Below are positions 40,962-49,263 of a stretch of 64,000 bases of DNA, in pieces. This DNA is from Brevundimonas sp. UBA5866. Lineage in GTDB: Bacteria > Pseudomonadota > Alphaproteobacteria > Caulobacterales > Caulobacteraceae. The DNA lies in the NCBI RefSeq assembly GCF_002432125.1, contig NZ_DJFS01000078.1, positions 11,427-75,426 on the forward strand. The letters are read 5' to 3'. A model generated the notes under the pieces. It was not told the DNA's origin. It saw nothing but the letters and a program-made list of their open reading frames with translations, and made no database searches. Each line of letters opens with the position of its first letter. Position 1 is the first letter of the stretch. Position numbers and translations under genes: made by a program.

Positions 40962-42314
40962 ATGACGACCAGCCCCCGACGCTCCAACGCCGTACTGGCC
41001 GCCTTTTCCGGTCCCTGCCTGCCCTTGGCGGCGTTCGGGGTCGCCCTGCCCGTCACCCTGCCGGAATATTACGCCACCCATATCGGGCTGGAACTGGGCG
41101 TGGTGGCGGCGGTCTTCATGATCGTTCGCCTGATCGACATCGGCTTTGATCCCTTCATCGGCTGGGCGATGGACCGCACGCGTACGCCTATGGGTCGCTA
41201 TCGCCCGTGGATGCTGGCCTCGGCCCCCATTCTGATGGTGGCGGCGCTGATGATGTTCGTCATGGCCAAGCCGGGGGACGGCCCGCTTTACCTGTTTGGC
41301 TGGCTGCTGTTTCTCTACCTCGGCTTCTCGATGGGCACGCTGGGCCAGATGGGCTGGGCCGCCGTTCTGGCCCCCGAATACAACCAGCGCAGCCGTGTTT
41401 ATGGCTGGTGGCAGGTGTTCAACATCATCGGCGTCATCCTCATCCTCGTGCTGCCGACCATTGTGGTGCGCGGCGGGTTCGGCACCTATGCCGACGGGGT
41501 GCAGTGGATGGGATGGGGCATCATCATCGCCCTGCCCGTTACCCTCGCCATCGCCTATTTCGCTGCACCCGAGCCCGACAATGCCCCGCCCAAACCGCAT
41601 GGCGGTATCAAGACGTGGTTGGGCCTGTTCAAACTGAAGACCGTGCAGAAACTGCTGTTGGCCGATCTGCTGCTCGGCATTGCGCCCGGCATCACCGGCT
41701 CGCTGGTGTTCTTCTTCTTTGGACAGGTGAAGGGCTACGACCACGCTGCGGCATCGATCTTCATGCTGCTTTATTTCGTGGCAGGGCTTTTCGGCGCACC
41801 TTTCTGGGCGTGGCTGGCTACGCGGATCGGCAAGCACAGGACGCTGGCGGTATCGTCCATCGTGTTCGCCGTCTTCTATGGCTTTGCCTGTCTGGTACCG
41901 GGCGGCAACTTTGCCATCACGGCGGCGGCCATGTTCGTTGCGGGCCTGCCCTATGCGGCGGCGCTGTTCCTGTTGCGGGCCATGATGGCCGATGCGGGGG
42001 ATGAGGTCCGTCATGAAACGGGCGAGGATATGACCGGCCTAATGTTCTCCATCCTCGCGGTCACGACGAAGCTGGGTCACGTCTTTGCTCTGATCCCCTA
42101 TGCCATCTTGCAGATCGTCGGCTTCAAGCCCACGCAGACGCCCGCCGAAAACGGCGAGTTTGCCATCCTGATGTTGCAAATCCTGTTTATTGCCGTGCCC
42201 GCAGTGCTAATGGCTGCGGCGGCCTTGGCCATGCGGAACTATCCGCTGACGGCCCAGCGCCATGACCAGATACGCGCCGAACTGGCGCTCAAAGATGCGG
42301 AAGCTACCCGATGA
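40962..42314 (+). CDS. MFS transporter of the GPH (glycoside-pentoside-hexuronide) family
   Basis: The 450-aa protein has about twelve transmembrane helices. The GPH signature is visible near the N-terminus: RLIDIGFDPFIGWAMDRT near residues 63-80, with the RYRPWM loop just after it. The substrate is unknown; GPH members symport sugars, but some alphaproteobacterial relatives occur in stress regulons. It is divergent from the M15 peptidase gene and overlaps mazG by ATGA at its stop, an unusual coupling of a transporter with a house-cleaning enzyme. Confidence 0.87.
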   Translation: MTTSPRRSNAVLAAFSGPCLPLAAFGVALPVTLPEYYATHIGLELGVVAAVFMIVRLIDIGFDPFIGWAMDRTRTPMGRYRPWMLASAPILMVAALMMFVMAKPGDGPLYLFGWLLFLYLGFSMGTLGQMGWAAVLAPEYNQRSRVYGWWQVFNIIGVILILVLPTIVVRGGFGTYADGVQWMGWGIIIALPVTLAIAYFAAPEPDNAPPKPHGGIKTWLGLFKLKTVQKLLLADLLLGIAPGITGSLVFFFFGQVKGYDHAAASIFMLLYFVAGLFGAPFWAWLATRIGKHRTLAVSSIVFAVFYGFACLVPGGNFAITAAAMFVAGLPYAAALFLLRAMMADAGDEVRHETGEDMTGLMFSILAVTTKLGHVFALIPYAILQIVGFKPTQTPAENGEFAILMLQILFIAVPAVLMAAAALAMRNYPLTAQRHDQIRAELALKDAEATR

Positions 42315-43111
42315 CCCACCCCGTCGATCGCCTGAAAGAGATCATGGTCTGCCTACGCGACCCGAACGGCGGCTGCCCGTGGGATATCGAACAGACCTTC
42401 CAGACCATCGCCCCTTATACGATCGAGGAAGCCTATGAGGTGGCCGACGCGATCGAGAACAACGACATGGCCGAACTCAAGGCCGAGCTGGGCGATCTTC
42501 TGTTTCAGGTCATCTTCCATTCGCGCATGGCCGAGGAAGCAGGTCACTTCAAGTTCGAGGACGTGGCCGAGGCCATGGAGAACAAGCTGATCCGCCGCCA
42601 CCCGCACGTCTTCGGAGACGAAGCCGCCCGCCCCGACGGCGTGTCGCAAAAGGCCCGCTGGGAAGACATCAAGGCCGCCGAGCGCATCGCCAAGGCCCAG
42701 ACCAGCGCCCTCGACGACGTGCCCGTCGGCATGCCTGCCCTTAGCCGCGCCGCCAAACTGACCAAGCGCGCGGGTCGCGTCGGTTTCGACTGGCCGTCCA
42801 CCGACGAGGTGTTCGACAAGCTGCACGAGGAAGTCGGCGAACTGCGCGCCGAGATCGCCAGCGGCGACAAGGCCAGGATCCGCGAGGAACTGGGCGACCT
42901 GCTGTTCGTCATGGCCAATCTGGCCCGCAAGCTGGAGATCGAACCGGAAGACGCCCTGCGTAACGCCAACGCCAAATTCGTCCGCCGCTTCCAGTTCATC
43001 GAGGCCGAACTGCAAAAGGACGGTCGCACGCCTGAACAATCCGATCTGGCCGAAATGGACGCCCTGTGGGATGCCGCCAAGGCTGCCGAAAAGACCGACA
43101 AGGCCGCATGA
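42311..43111 (+). CDS. mazG: Nucleoside triphosphate pyrophosphohydrolase MazG
   Basis: The 266-aa two-domain all-alpha NTP pyrophosphatase hydrolyses NTPs to NMP and pyrophosphate. Each domain has the EExxE...ExxD-type metal motif: CPWDIEQTFQTIAPYTIEEAYE near 23-44 then ELGDLLFQVIFH, and EEVGELRAEI near 177-186 then EELGDLLFVMANLARK near 197. It lies between the GPH transporter and the DUF1643 gene with ATGA overlaps on both sides. mazG lies near hflX and hfq in other Caulobacterales, consistent with this neighbourhood. Confidence 0.94.
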   Translation: MTHPVDRLKEIMVCLRDPNGGCPWDIEQTFQTIAPYTIEEAYEVADAIENNDMAELKAELGDLLFQVIFHSRMAEEAGHFKFEDVAEAMENKLIRRHPHVFGDEAARPDGVSQKARWEDIKAAERIAKAQTSALDDVPVGMPALSRAAKLTKRAGRVGFDWPSTDEVFDKLHEEVGELRAEIASGDKARIREELGDLLFVMANLARKLEIEPEDALRNANAKFVRRFQFIEAELQKDGRTPEQSDLAEMDALWDAAKAAEKTDKAA

Positions 43112-43695
43112 GCAAGCGTCTGGCCGAACAGCTCGACCTGATCCCGCGCGATCCCGACCAGCACGATCCGGGCGGCAAGGTGCGCCTGAACCTGATGGCG
43201 GGCGTTCGGGGCGATGCGGTGTTCAGCGAGGATGGCCGTCATCGCACCCTGATGCGCCGCTGGATCGGCGAGACCTTCCCCGAGCGATACATCCTGTTCA
43301 TCGGCATGAACCCGTCCACCGCCGACGCCATGGTCAATGACCCGACCTGCGCCCGCGAATGGACCTTTGCCCAGCGCGAAGGCTTTGACGGCATGGTGAA
43401 GGCCAATGTCGGCGACTATCGCGCCACCCACCCGAAGATGCTGCTGGCTGAAGGGGTCGTCGCCTCCTCGCCCGCCAACCTGCCCGCCATCCGCGAACAG
43501 GCCAGAGGCGCGGCTCGCGTGGTCCTGTGCCACGGCAGGCTGAACAAGGCCCTGATCCCCGCAGGCAAGGCATTGGTCGAGGCCATGCGCGAGGACGGCA
43601 TCGACCTGTGGTGCTTTGGCACCAACGCCGACGGCAGCCCCAAACACCCGCTCTACCTGCGTGCCGATACCCCGCTGGTGCGGTGGGAGCCCTAA
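43108..43695 (+). CDS. DUF1643 domain protein
   Basis: The 195-aa cytoplasmic protein has the DUF1643 hallmark YILFIGMNPSTADAMVNDPT near residues 61-80 and a C-terminal region, KHPLYLRADTPLVRW. Its function is unknown; the fold has been compared with uracil-DNA-glycosylase-like or nucleotide-binding proteins, but I see no proof. The ATG at 43108 overlaps the mazG stop (ATGA), deciding the start against the frame from 43066. It converges with the antiporter gene with a four-base overlap. Confidence 0.85.
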   Translation: MSKRLAEQLDLIPRDPDQHDPGGKVRLNLMAGVRGDAVFSEDGRHRTLMRRWIGETFPERYILFIGMNPSTADAMVNDPTCAREWTFAQREGFDGMVKANVGDYRATHPKMLLAEGVVASSPANLPAIREQARGAARVVLCHGRLNKALIPAGKALVEAMREDGIDLWCFGTNADGSPKHPLYLRADTPLVRWEP

Positions 43696-45329
43696 TCGAA
43701 GCGTAGCTCGGCCAAGTCGATTTCGCGGATCAGCTTCTTGGCCGTTTCCTCGTCCAACAGGTGGGTGCGGGCCAGTTTGATCATCTCCTCGCGCTGGGCC
43801 TTGAAGCACAGGATGCGGAGGTCTTTCTCGATGGCGTCCAGCTTCTTGGTGCGCTCGACCTGATCGGGCGCATTGCCGGAGTGCAGTTCGATCTGCTGAC
43901 GATAGTCTTCCATCAGGCGGGCGACCACCTCGGCGTGCTCGTCGGCGCGGGCGTGGACGGCGGCCACGTCGTGGGCACGTTCGGATTCTTCCAGTGCACG
44001 GATCGCCGCCGCCGCCGCTGCGCGACGGGCGCGTTCTTCGGCAGTCTGCACGTGGGTGTCCGGAGGAAGCTCAACCCCCTTGAGCAGGATGGGCAGCGCA
44101 ATCGAGGCCACGACCAGCGAGACGATAATCACCCCCGCCGCAAGGAAGATGGCGAGGTTACGCGCGGGCAACAGGCTGCCGTCCGCCGTAAAGAACGGCA
44201 GGGTCAGGATACCGGCCAGCGTGATCGCCCCCCGCACCCCCGACAGCGCCATGACGGCCACCAGACGCCAGCGCAGGCGCGGACGCTTGCCTCCCGACAG
44301 CTTTCCACTGAACAGCGTCAGCTTCAGCGTCGCCCACACCCAGATGAAGCGCAGCGCGGCCAGAACCGCCACAATGGCGAATACATAGATGGCCAACCAC
44401 CAGACCTCGGTACGCTCGGTCGTGCGGATCACCTCGGCGGCGCGGGACATGATGGACGGCAGCTGCTCGCCCAGAATGACAAAGATCAGGCCGTTGGCCG
44501 TGAACTGCACCGTGTCCCACACCACCGCGCGGCGGATACGGGTGGCCGCCATGGCCGTGCCGCGTCGCTCGGTAAAGCTCATGGTGATACCGGCAGCGAC
44601 CGCCGCCAGAATACCCGAGGCATGGATGGCTTCCGCCGCCAGATAGGCCGCAAACGGGATCAGCAGGCTTATCAAGATTTGACCACCGACATCCTCGCCC
44701 CAGCGCTTGCTGATAAAGGCCTTGGCGAGGTTGATAGCCAAACTGACCGCCACACCCACGGCCAAACCCGCAAACGCCAGCCACGCGAAGGTGCCCACGG
44801 CACTGGTCAGCGAGAAAGCCCCCGTCGTCGCCGCGATCACGGCAATCCGCATACAGGTCAGGCCCGTGGCATCATTCAGAAGGCTTTCGCCCTCTAGGAT
44901 GTGCATCAGGCGTTTGGGCATCCCTGCCCGCCCCGCAATGGCGGAAACGGCAATCGGGTCGGTCGGCGACAGGATGGCCGCCAGCGCGAACGCGACCGCC
45001 AGAGGCATGGCGGGGATCATCCAGTTGATGAAGAAGCCCAGCCCCAGCACCGTGAACACCACCAGCCCCAAGGCCAGTTCAAGGATGACAGCGCGGTCCT
45101 TGTACAGTGCCTTCTTGGGTATCCGCCACGCATCCACGAACAGCAGCGGCGGCAGGAACAGCAGGAAGAAGATTTCCGGCTTCAGATCGACACTCTGACC
45201 CGTGATCAGCACCACACAGGCCCCCAGCGCGATCTGGACCAGGGGCAACGGCAGGCGGCTGATACGCGCCACCCACCCCGAAAGCACAACGGCCAACAGG
45301 AGGAACAGCGCGGTTTCGATCAGGTGCAT
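43692..45329 (-). CDS. Na+/H+ antiporter, CPA1 (NhaP) family
   Basis: The 545-aa protein has about twelve transmembrane helices, with the CPA1 motif FALAAILSPTDPIAVSAI near residues 107-124 and LLNDATGLT near 152-160, which holds the ND pair used in Na+ translocation. A long cytoplasmic C-terminal domain (about 410-545) is Ala/Glu/Arg-rich and helical. It should exchange cytoplasmic Na+ or K+ for H+. It lies one base after hflX on the same strand, so it is in the hfq-hflX transcript. Confidence 0.9.
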   Translation of the reverse strand: MHLIETALFLLLAVVLSGWVARISRLPLPLVQIALGACVVLITGQSVDLKPEIFFLLFLPPLLFVDAWRIPKKALYKDRAVILELALGLVVFTVLGLGFFINWMIPAMPLAVAFALAAILSPTDPIAVSAIAGRAGMPKRLMHILEGESLLNDATGLTCMRIAVIAATTGAFSLTSAVGTFAWLAFAGLAVGVAVSLAINLAKAFISKRWGEDVGGQILISLLIPFAAYLAAEAIHASGILAAVAAGITMSFTERRGTAMAATRIRRAVVWDTVQFTANGLIFVILGEQLPSIMSRAAEVIRTTERTEVWWLAIYVFAIVAVLAALRFIWVWATLKLTLFSGKLSGGKRPRLRWRLVAVMALSGVRGAITLAGILTLPFFTADGSLLPARNLAIFLAAGVIIVSLVVASIALPILLKGVELPPDTHVQTAEERARRAAAAAAIRALEESERAHDVAAVHARADEHAEVVARLMEDYRQQIELHSGNAPDQVERTKKLDAIEKDLRILCFKAQREEMIKLARTHLLDEETAKKLIREIDLAELRFD

Positions 45330-45330
45330 C

Positions 45331-46644
45331 TTAACTCAGGATGTCGGGATAGGAGCGTTCGAAACGGCCAAGGGCCGCAGGGTGCAAACGAACGGTCACG
45401 CGGATGGTGCCGTCCTCTTCGGTGTAACGTTCGGTCACACGGCCATTTTCATAAAGCCATGCCAGAACATCACCGCGCGAAGCCGGAATAAGGATGACGC
45501 TTTCGGGGTCATCATCGATCAGGCTGGCGATGGTTTCACGCAGAGCCTCGATGTTCTCGCCGGTCCATGCCGAGACAGCCACGGCCTCGCCTTGGGCGGC
45601 GAGACGCTCGGCCTGACCCAGCACGCTCTCGCGCACATCCTCGTCCAGCAGGTCGATCTTGTTCCAGACCTCCAGCACGCGGCGGGTGCGGCCCTCGGGC
45701 GTGGGAATCTGGCTGAGAACTTCCTCGACGTCCTTGCGCTGCGCCTCGCTGTCGGGCGAAGCGATATCGCGCACGTGCAGGATCAGGTCGGCCTCGCCCA
45801 CCTCTTCCAGCGTTGCGCGGAAGCTTTCCACCAGTTCGTGCGGCAGGTCCGAGATAAAGCCCACGGTGTCGGCGATGATGGCGGGGCGGCCCTGCGGCAG
45901 CTTGATCGTGCGCTGTGTGGTATCCAGCGTCGCGAACAGCAGGTCCTTGGCGAAAACCTCCGAGCCGGTCATACGGTTGAACAGGGTGGATTTGCCCGCG
46001 TTGGTATAGCCCACCAGCGCGACCGCAGGGAAAGGCACGCGCTTGCGCGCCTTGCGGTGCAGGCCACGGGTACGGCGCACCTCTTCCAGTTCGCCTTTCA
46101 GCTTGACGATCTTGTCGGCGATCAGGCGGCGGTCGATTTCGATCTGGGTTTCACCCGGACCGCCGGTCGATCCGGTGCCACCGCGCTGGCGCTCAAGGTG
46201 GGTCCATGTGCGAACAAGACGCGAGCGCTCATATTCCAGACGCGCCAGTTCGACCTGAAGGCGGCCTTCCTTGGTCCGCGCACGGCGGCCAAAGATTTCA
46301 AGGATCAGGCCGGTGCGGTCGATGACCTTCACCTCCCAAGCCTTTTCAAGGTTGCGTTGCTGAACGGGCGTCAGCTGGTCATCAACGACCACGGCCTCGG
46401 CCTCGGCGGCGCGGAACAGGGCCGCCAGTTCCTCGACCTTGCCCGAACCGAATAAGGTCGCAGGCGTGACCCCGCGCAGCCGCACGATCTCCTCCGCACG
46501 CACATCAAGATCAAGCGCACGCGCAAGACCGACCGCCTCTTCAAGACGATCGGCTGCATGACGCGAATTTTCAGAACCCCTGTCGGGGTGGATTACGGCC
46601 GCCCGAATAAGCGGGACGGTGTGGTCTACGAGTTTAGAGGACAA
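45331..46644 (-). CDS. hflX: GTPase HflX
   Basis: The 437-aa ribosome-associated GTPase has an N-terminal HflX-specific domain with GSGKVEELAALF near 60-71 and a coiled glycine-rich region, GGTGSTGGPGETQIEIDRR. The G domain has G1 GYTNAGKST near 211-219, G2, G3 DTVGFI and G4 NKID. It splits stalled ribosomes in other bacteria. The start is a TTG directly after the hfq stop (TGATTG). The hfq-hflX pair is broadly conserved. Confidence 0.93.
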   Translation of the reverse strand: MSSKLVDHTVPLIRAAVIHPDRGSENSRHAADRLEEAVGLARALDLDVRAEEIVRLRGVTPATLFGSGKVEELAALFRAAEAEAVVVDDQLTPVQQRNLEKAWEVKVIDRTGLILEIFGRRARTKEGRLQVELARLEYERSRLVRTWTHLERQRGGTGSTGGPGETQIEIDRRLIADKIVKLKGELEEVRRTRGLHRKARKRVPFPAVALVGYTNAGKSTLFNRMTGSEVFAKDLLFATLDTTQRTIKLPQGRPAIIADTVGFISDLPHELVESFRATLEEVGEADLILHVRDIASPDSEAQRKDVEEVLSQIPTPEGRTRRVLEVWNKIDLLDEDVRESVLGQAERLAAQGEAVAVSAWTGENIEALRETIASLIDDDPESVILIPASRGDVLAWLYENGRVTERYTEEDGTIRVTVRLHPAALGRFERSYPDILS

Positions 46645-46890
46645 TCACTCTTCTTCAGTCTCGGGCTCGAACGTCTGCACCGGACCGGCAGGCATAATGG
46701 TCGAGATGGCGTGTTTATAAACCAGTTGCGACTGGCCATCGCGACGCAGAAGCACACAAAAGTTGTCGAACCAGGTCACAATGCCCTGCAGCTTCACACC
46801 ATTCACGAGGAAGATGGTCAGCGGGGTCTTGGTTTTGCGGACACTGTTAAGGAAGGTGTCCTGAAGGTTCTGGCGTTTGTCTTGCGACAT
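46645..46890 (-). CDS. hfq: RNA chaperone Hfq
   Basis: The 81-aa Sm-like hexameric RNA chaperone matches small RNAs to mRNAs. It has the Sm1 motif NLQDTFLNSVRKTKTPLTIF in the N-terminal half and the Sm2 motif YKHAISTIMP near residue 57-66. The C-terminus is short and acidic, typical of alphaproteobacteria. The ATG at 46890 gives the conserved MSQDKRQNLQD start; the frame extends to 46962 without support. It lies between the D-amino-acid transaminase gene and hflX on the same strand. Confidence 0.97.
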   Translation of the reverse strand: MSQDKRQNLQDTFLNSVRKTKTPLTIFLVNGVKLQGIVTWFDNFCVLLRRDGQSQLVYKHAISTIMPAGPVQTFEPETEEE

Positions 46891-46996
46891 GGCAGGTTGT
46901 TCCTGTTCTTGGTTATTCTGGCGTCCGAAGGCTGGACACAGGTCTTTAGCGACCCGTGTCACAGCTTAGACGCGCACGACCTAAGGTCGCAATGAC

Positions 46997-47857
46997 TTAA
47001 ATGGCGTCGCGAATGGCTTGTTCAAGATAAACCGAGCGCAAACGGGTCGCGATCGGGCCGGGCTTGCCGTCGCCGATCTTCTCGCCGTCCAGCGAAACGA
47101 TCGGCATGACGAAGCTGGAAGCCGCCGTCACGAACAGTTCCTTGGCCTTCTTGGCTTCCTCGACCGAGAACGGGCGCTCGTCCAGTTCGATGCCCTCTTC
47201 CTTCACCAGCTTCATGATGGCAGCGCGGGTAATGCCGCGCAGGATGTTGGCCTGGGTGTCGCGGGTGCGAAGCTTGCCGTTCTCGTCGACGATCCACGCA
47301 TTGGTCGAAGAGCCTTCGGTGACCATGCCCATTTCGTCGAACAGGATGGCCTCATAGGCACCCTTTTCGCGCGCGGCCTGCTTGGCCAGTGCGTTCGGCA
47401 GCAGACCGACGGTCTTGATGTCGCAACGGCCCCAACGGATGTCGGGGTGGGTGATGCCGGCAACGCCCTTTTCGGCGTTCTTCTCGCCCTTGTGCAGGTC
47501 GATGGACTTGGACGTCACGATCACGCTGGGGGCCACGCCCTTGGGGAAGGCGTGGTCACGCGGGGCGGTGCCACGGGTGATCTGCAGATAGACGATACCG
47601 TTGCGGACCTTGTTGCGGCGGATGGTTTCGCGCAGCACGACGCCCAGCGCCTGTGCCGTCATAGGAATTTCGATACGCAGCTCGGTCAGGCTGCGCCCCA
47701 GACGTTCCATGTGACCGGGATAGTCGGCCAGCTTGCCGTCGAACACCGACCACACTTCATAGACGCCATCGGCGAACTGGAAGCCACGGTCCTCGATATG
47801 GACGACAGCTTGCGAATGCGGACGGTAGGTACCGTTTACGTAGGCGACCCTCGACAT
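46997..47857 (-). CDS. dat: D-amino-acid transaminase (class IV)
   Basis: The 286-aa PLP enzyme has the catalytic Lys in RCDIKTVGLLPNAL near residues 144-157, GFQFADGVYEVWSV near 26-39, EAILFDEMGMVTEGSSTNAW near 170-189, and VTAASSFVMPIV near the C-terminus. The DAT type interconverts D-alanine and D-glutamate for peptidoglycan; branched-chain or aminodeoxychorismate lyase relatives share the fold. Its start overlaps the ntrX stop (TGATG), and hfq follows, the conserved ntrYX-dat-hfq-hflX order of Caulobacterales. Confidence 0.88.
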   Translation of the reverse strand: MSRVAYVNGTYRPHSQAVVHIEDRGFQFADGVYEVWSVFDGKLADYPGHMERLGRSLTELRIEIPMTAQALGVVLRETIRRNKVRNGIVYLQITRGTAPRDHAFPKGVAPSVIVTSKSIDLHKGEKNAEKGVAGITHPDIRWGRCDIKTVGLLPNALAKQAAREKGAYEAILFDEMGMVTEGSSTNAWIVDENGKLRTRDTQANILRGITRAAIMKLVKEEGIELDERPFSVEEAKKAKELFVTAASSFVMPIVSLDGEKIGDGKPGPIATRLRSVYLEQAIRDAI

Positions 47858-49263
47858 CAGGCGCCCTCTCCTTCTTGATCATCACCACCGCGGGACGGCG
47901 AAACGCCCAGCGATTTAAGTTTTCTGTGCAGCGCAGAGCGTTCCATTCCGATGAAGGCCGCGGTGCGCGAGATATTGCCGCCAAAGCGCATGATCTGCGC
48001 TGCCAGATAGTCGCGCTCGAACACCTCGCGGGCCTCGCGCAGCGGAAGCGCAATAATGCGCTCATTGCCAAAGCTGCTGGAGTTGTTCGACGCCACTTCC
48101 TGCGGAAGCATGTCTGCGGTGATCGGTTCGGACGGGTCACCCGTGGCGAGGATCAGCAGACGCTCGATATTGTTGCGAAGCTGGCGGACGTTGCCCGGCC
48201 ACGGATGGACCTGCAGCACGGCAATCGCATCCTCGCCCAGCTGGCGACGCGGCAGTCCTTGGGACGACGACAGGGTGTCCACGAAATATTCGACCAGTTC
48301 GGCGATATCCTCGCGGCGCTCCGACAGCGGCGGGACGCGGATCGGCACCACGTTCAGACGGTGGAACAGGTCCTCGCGGAAACGGCCCTCGGCGATCTCG
48401 ACCTTGAGGTCCTTGGCGGTCGAGGTGATGACGCGTACGTCCACCTGAACGTCATGTTCGCCACCCACGCGGCGGAAGCGTTGGTCCACCAGAACGCGCA
48501 GGACGCGGCTCTGGCTCTCGCGCGGCATGTCGGCCACGTCGTCCAGATAGAGGGTGCCGTTGTGGGCGCGTTCAAACACGCCAATCTTGGCGGGACGGCC
48601 ATCCGAGCCTTCCTCGCCGAACAGTTCGACATCGAGGCGTTCCGGCGTCATGCCCGCAGCCGAGATCACCACGAACTCGCCCTTGGCGCGGGGGCTGTTC
48701 TCGTGGATCTGGCGCGCGACCAGTTCCTTGCCGGAACCGGGCGGGCCGGAAATGAGCACGCGGCTGTTGGCCGGTGCCACCTTGGAAATGGTGTTGCGCA
48801 GATTCTGTGCGGCGACCGACTTGCCGATCAGGCCCGTGGGCGTCATGGCCTGTGCGCGCAGACGGCGGTTCTCTCGCTTCAGAGCCGCCGCCTCCAAGGC
48901 GCGGTCGATCACCACGACAAGACGGTCCGACTTGAACGGCTTTTCGATGAAGTCATAGGCACCGCGCTTCAGCGCGCTGACGGCGGTTTCGATATTGCCG
49001 TGGCCCGAGATCATGACCACCGGCAGGTCTTCATCCAGCCCCTTGATCACGTCCAGCAGTTCGAGGCCATCCATGCCCCCGCCCTGCATCCAGATATCGA
49101 GCACAGCCAGCGACGGCTTGCGCGCCTTTACCGCCGCCAGTGCCTCCTCGGCATTGGACGCGGTGCGGACGTGGTGACCCTCGTCCTCCAGCAGACCGGA
49201 AACCAGTTCGCGGATATCGCTCTCGTCATCAACGACAAGAATGTCGGCGCCGTTAGTCTTCAT
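47857..49263 (-). CDS. ntrX: NtrX response regulator without a GAFTGA loop
   Basis: The 468-aa regulator is paired with NtrY in nitrogen and redox signalling. The receiver domain has Asp56 (LAVLDIWMQ) and Lys108. The AAA+ domain has Walker A GPPGSGK at 173-179 and a Walker B region, LYLDDV, with Asp241 and Asp242. A C-terminal Fis-type helix-turn-helix is near 428-452. The loop that should hold GAFTGA is replaced by GEEGSDGRPAKIG (216-228), so contact with sigma54 is improbable. NtrX of Caulobacter is, to my knowledge, also without it. I chose the ATG at 49263 because GAGAGG lies upstream; it overlaps the ntrY stop. Confidence 0.93.
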   Translation of the reverse strand: MKTNGADILVVDDESDIRELVSGLLEDEGHHVRTASNAEEALAAVKARKPSLAVLDIWMQGGGMDGLELLDVIKGLDEDLPVVMISGHGNIETAVSALKRGAYDFIEKPFKSDRLVVVIDRALEAAALKRENRRLRAQAMTPTGLIGKSVAAQNLRNTISKVAPANSRVLISGPPGSGKELVARQIHENSPRAKGEFVVISAAGMTPERLDVELFGEEGSDGRPAKIGVFERAHNGTLYLDDVADMPRESQSRVLRVLVDQRFRRVGGEHDVQVDVRVITSTAKDLKVEIAEGRFREDLFHRLNVVPIRVPPLSERREDIAELVEYFVDTLSSSQGLPRRQLGEDAIAVLQVHPWPGNVRQLRNNIERLLILATGDPSEPITADMLPQEVASNNSSSFGNERIIALPLREAREVFERDYLAAQIMRFGGNISRTAAFIGMERSALHRKLKSLGVSPSRGGDDQEGEGA

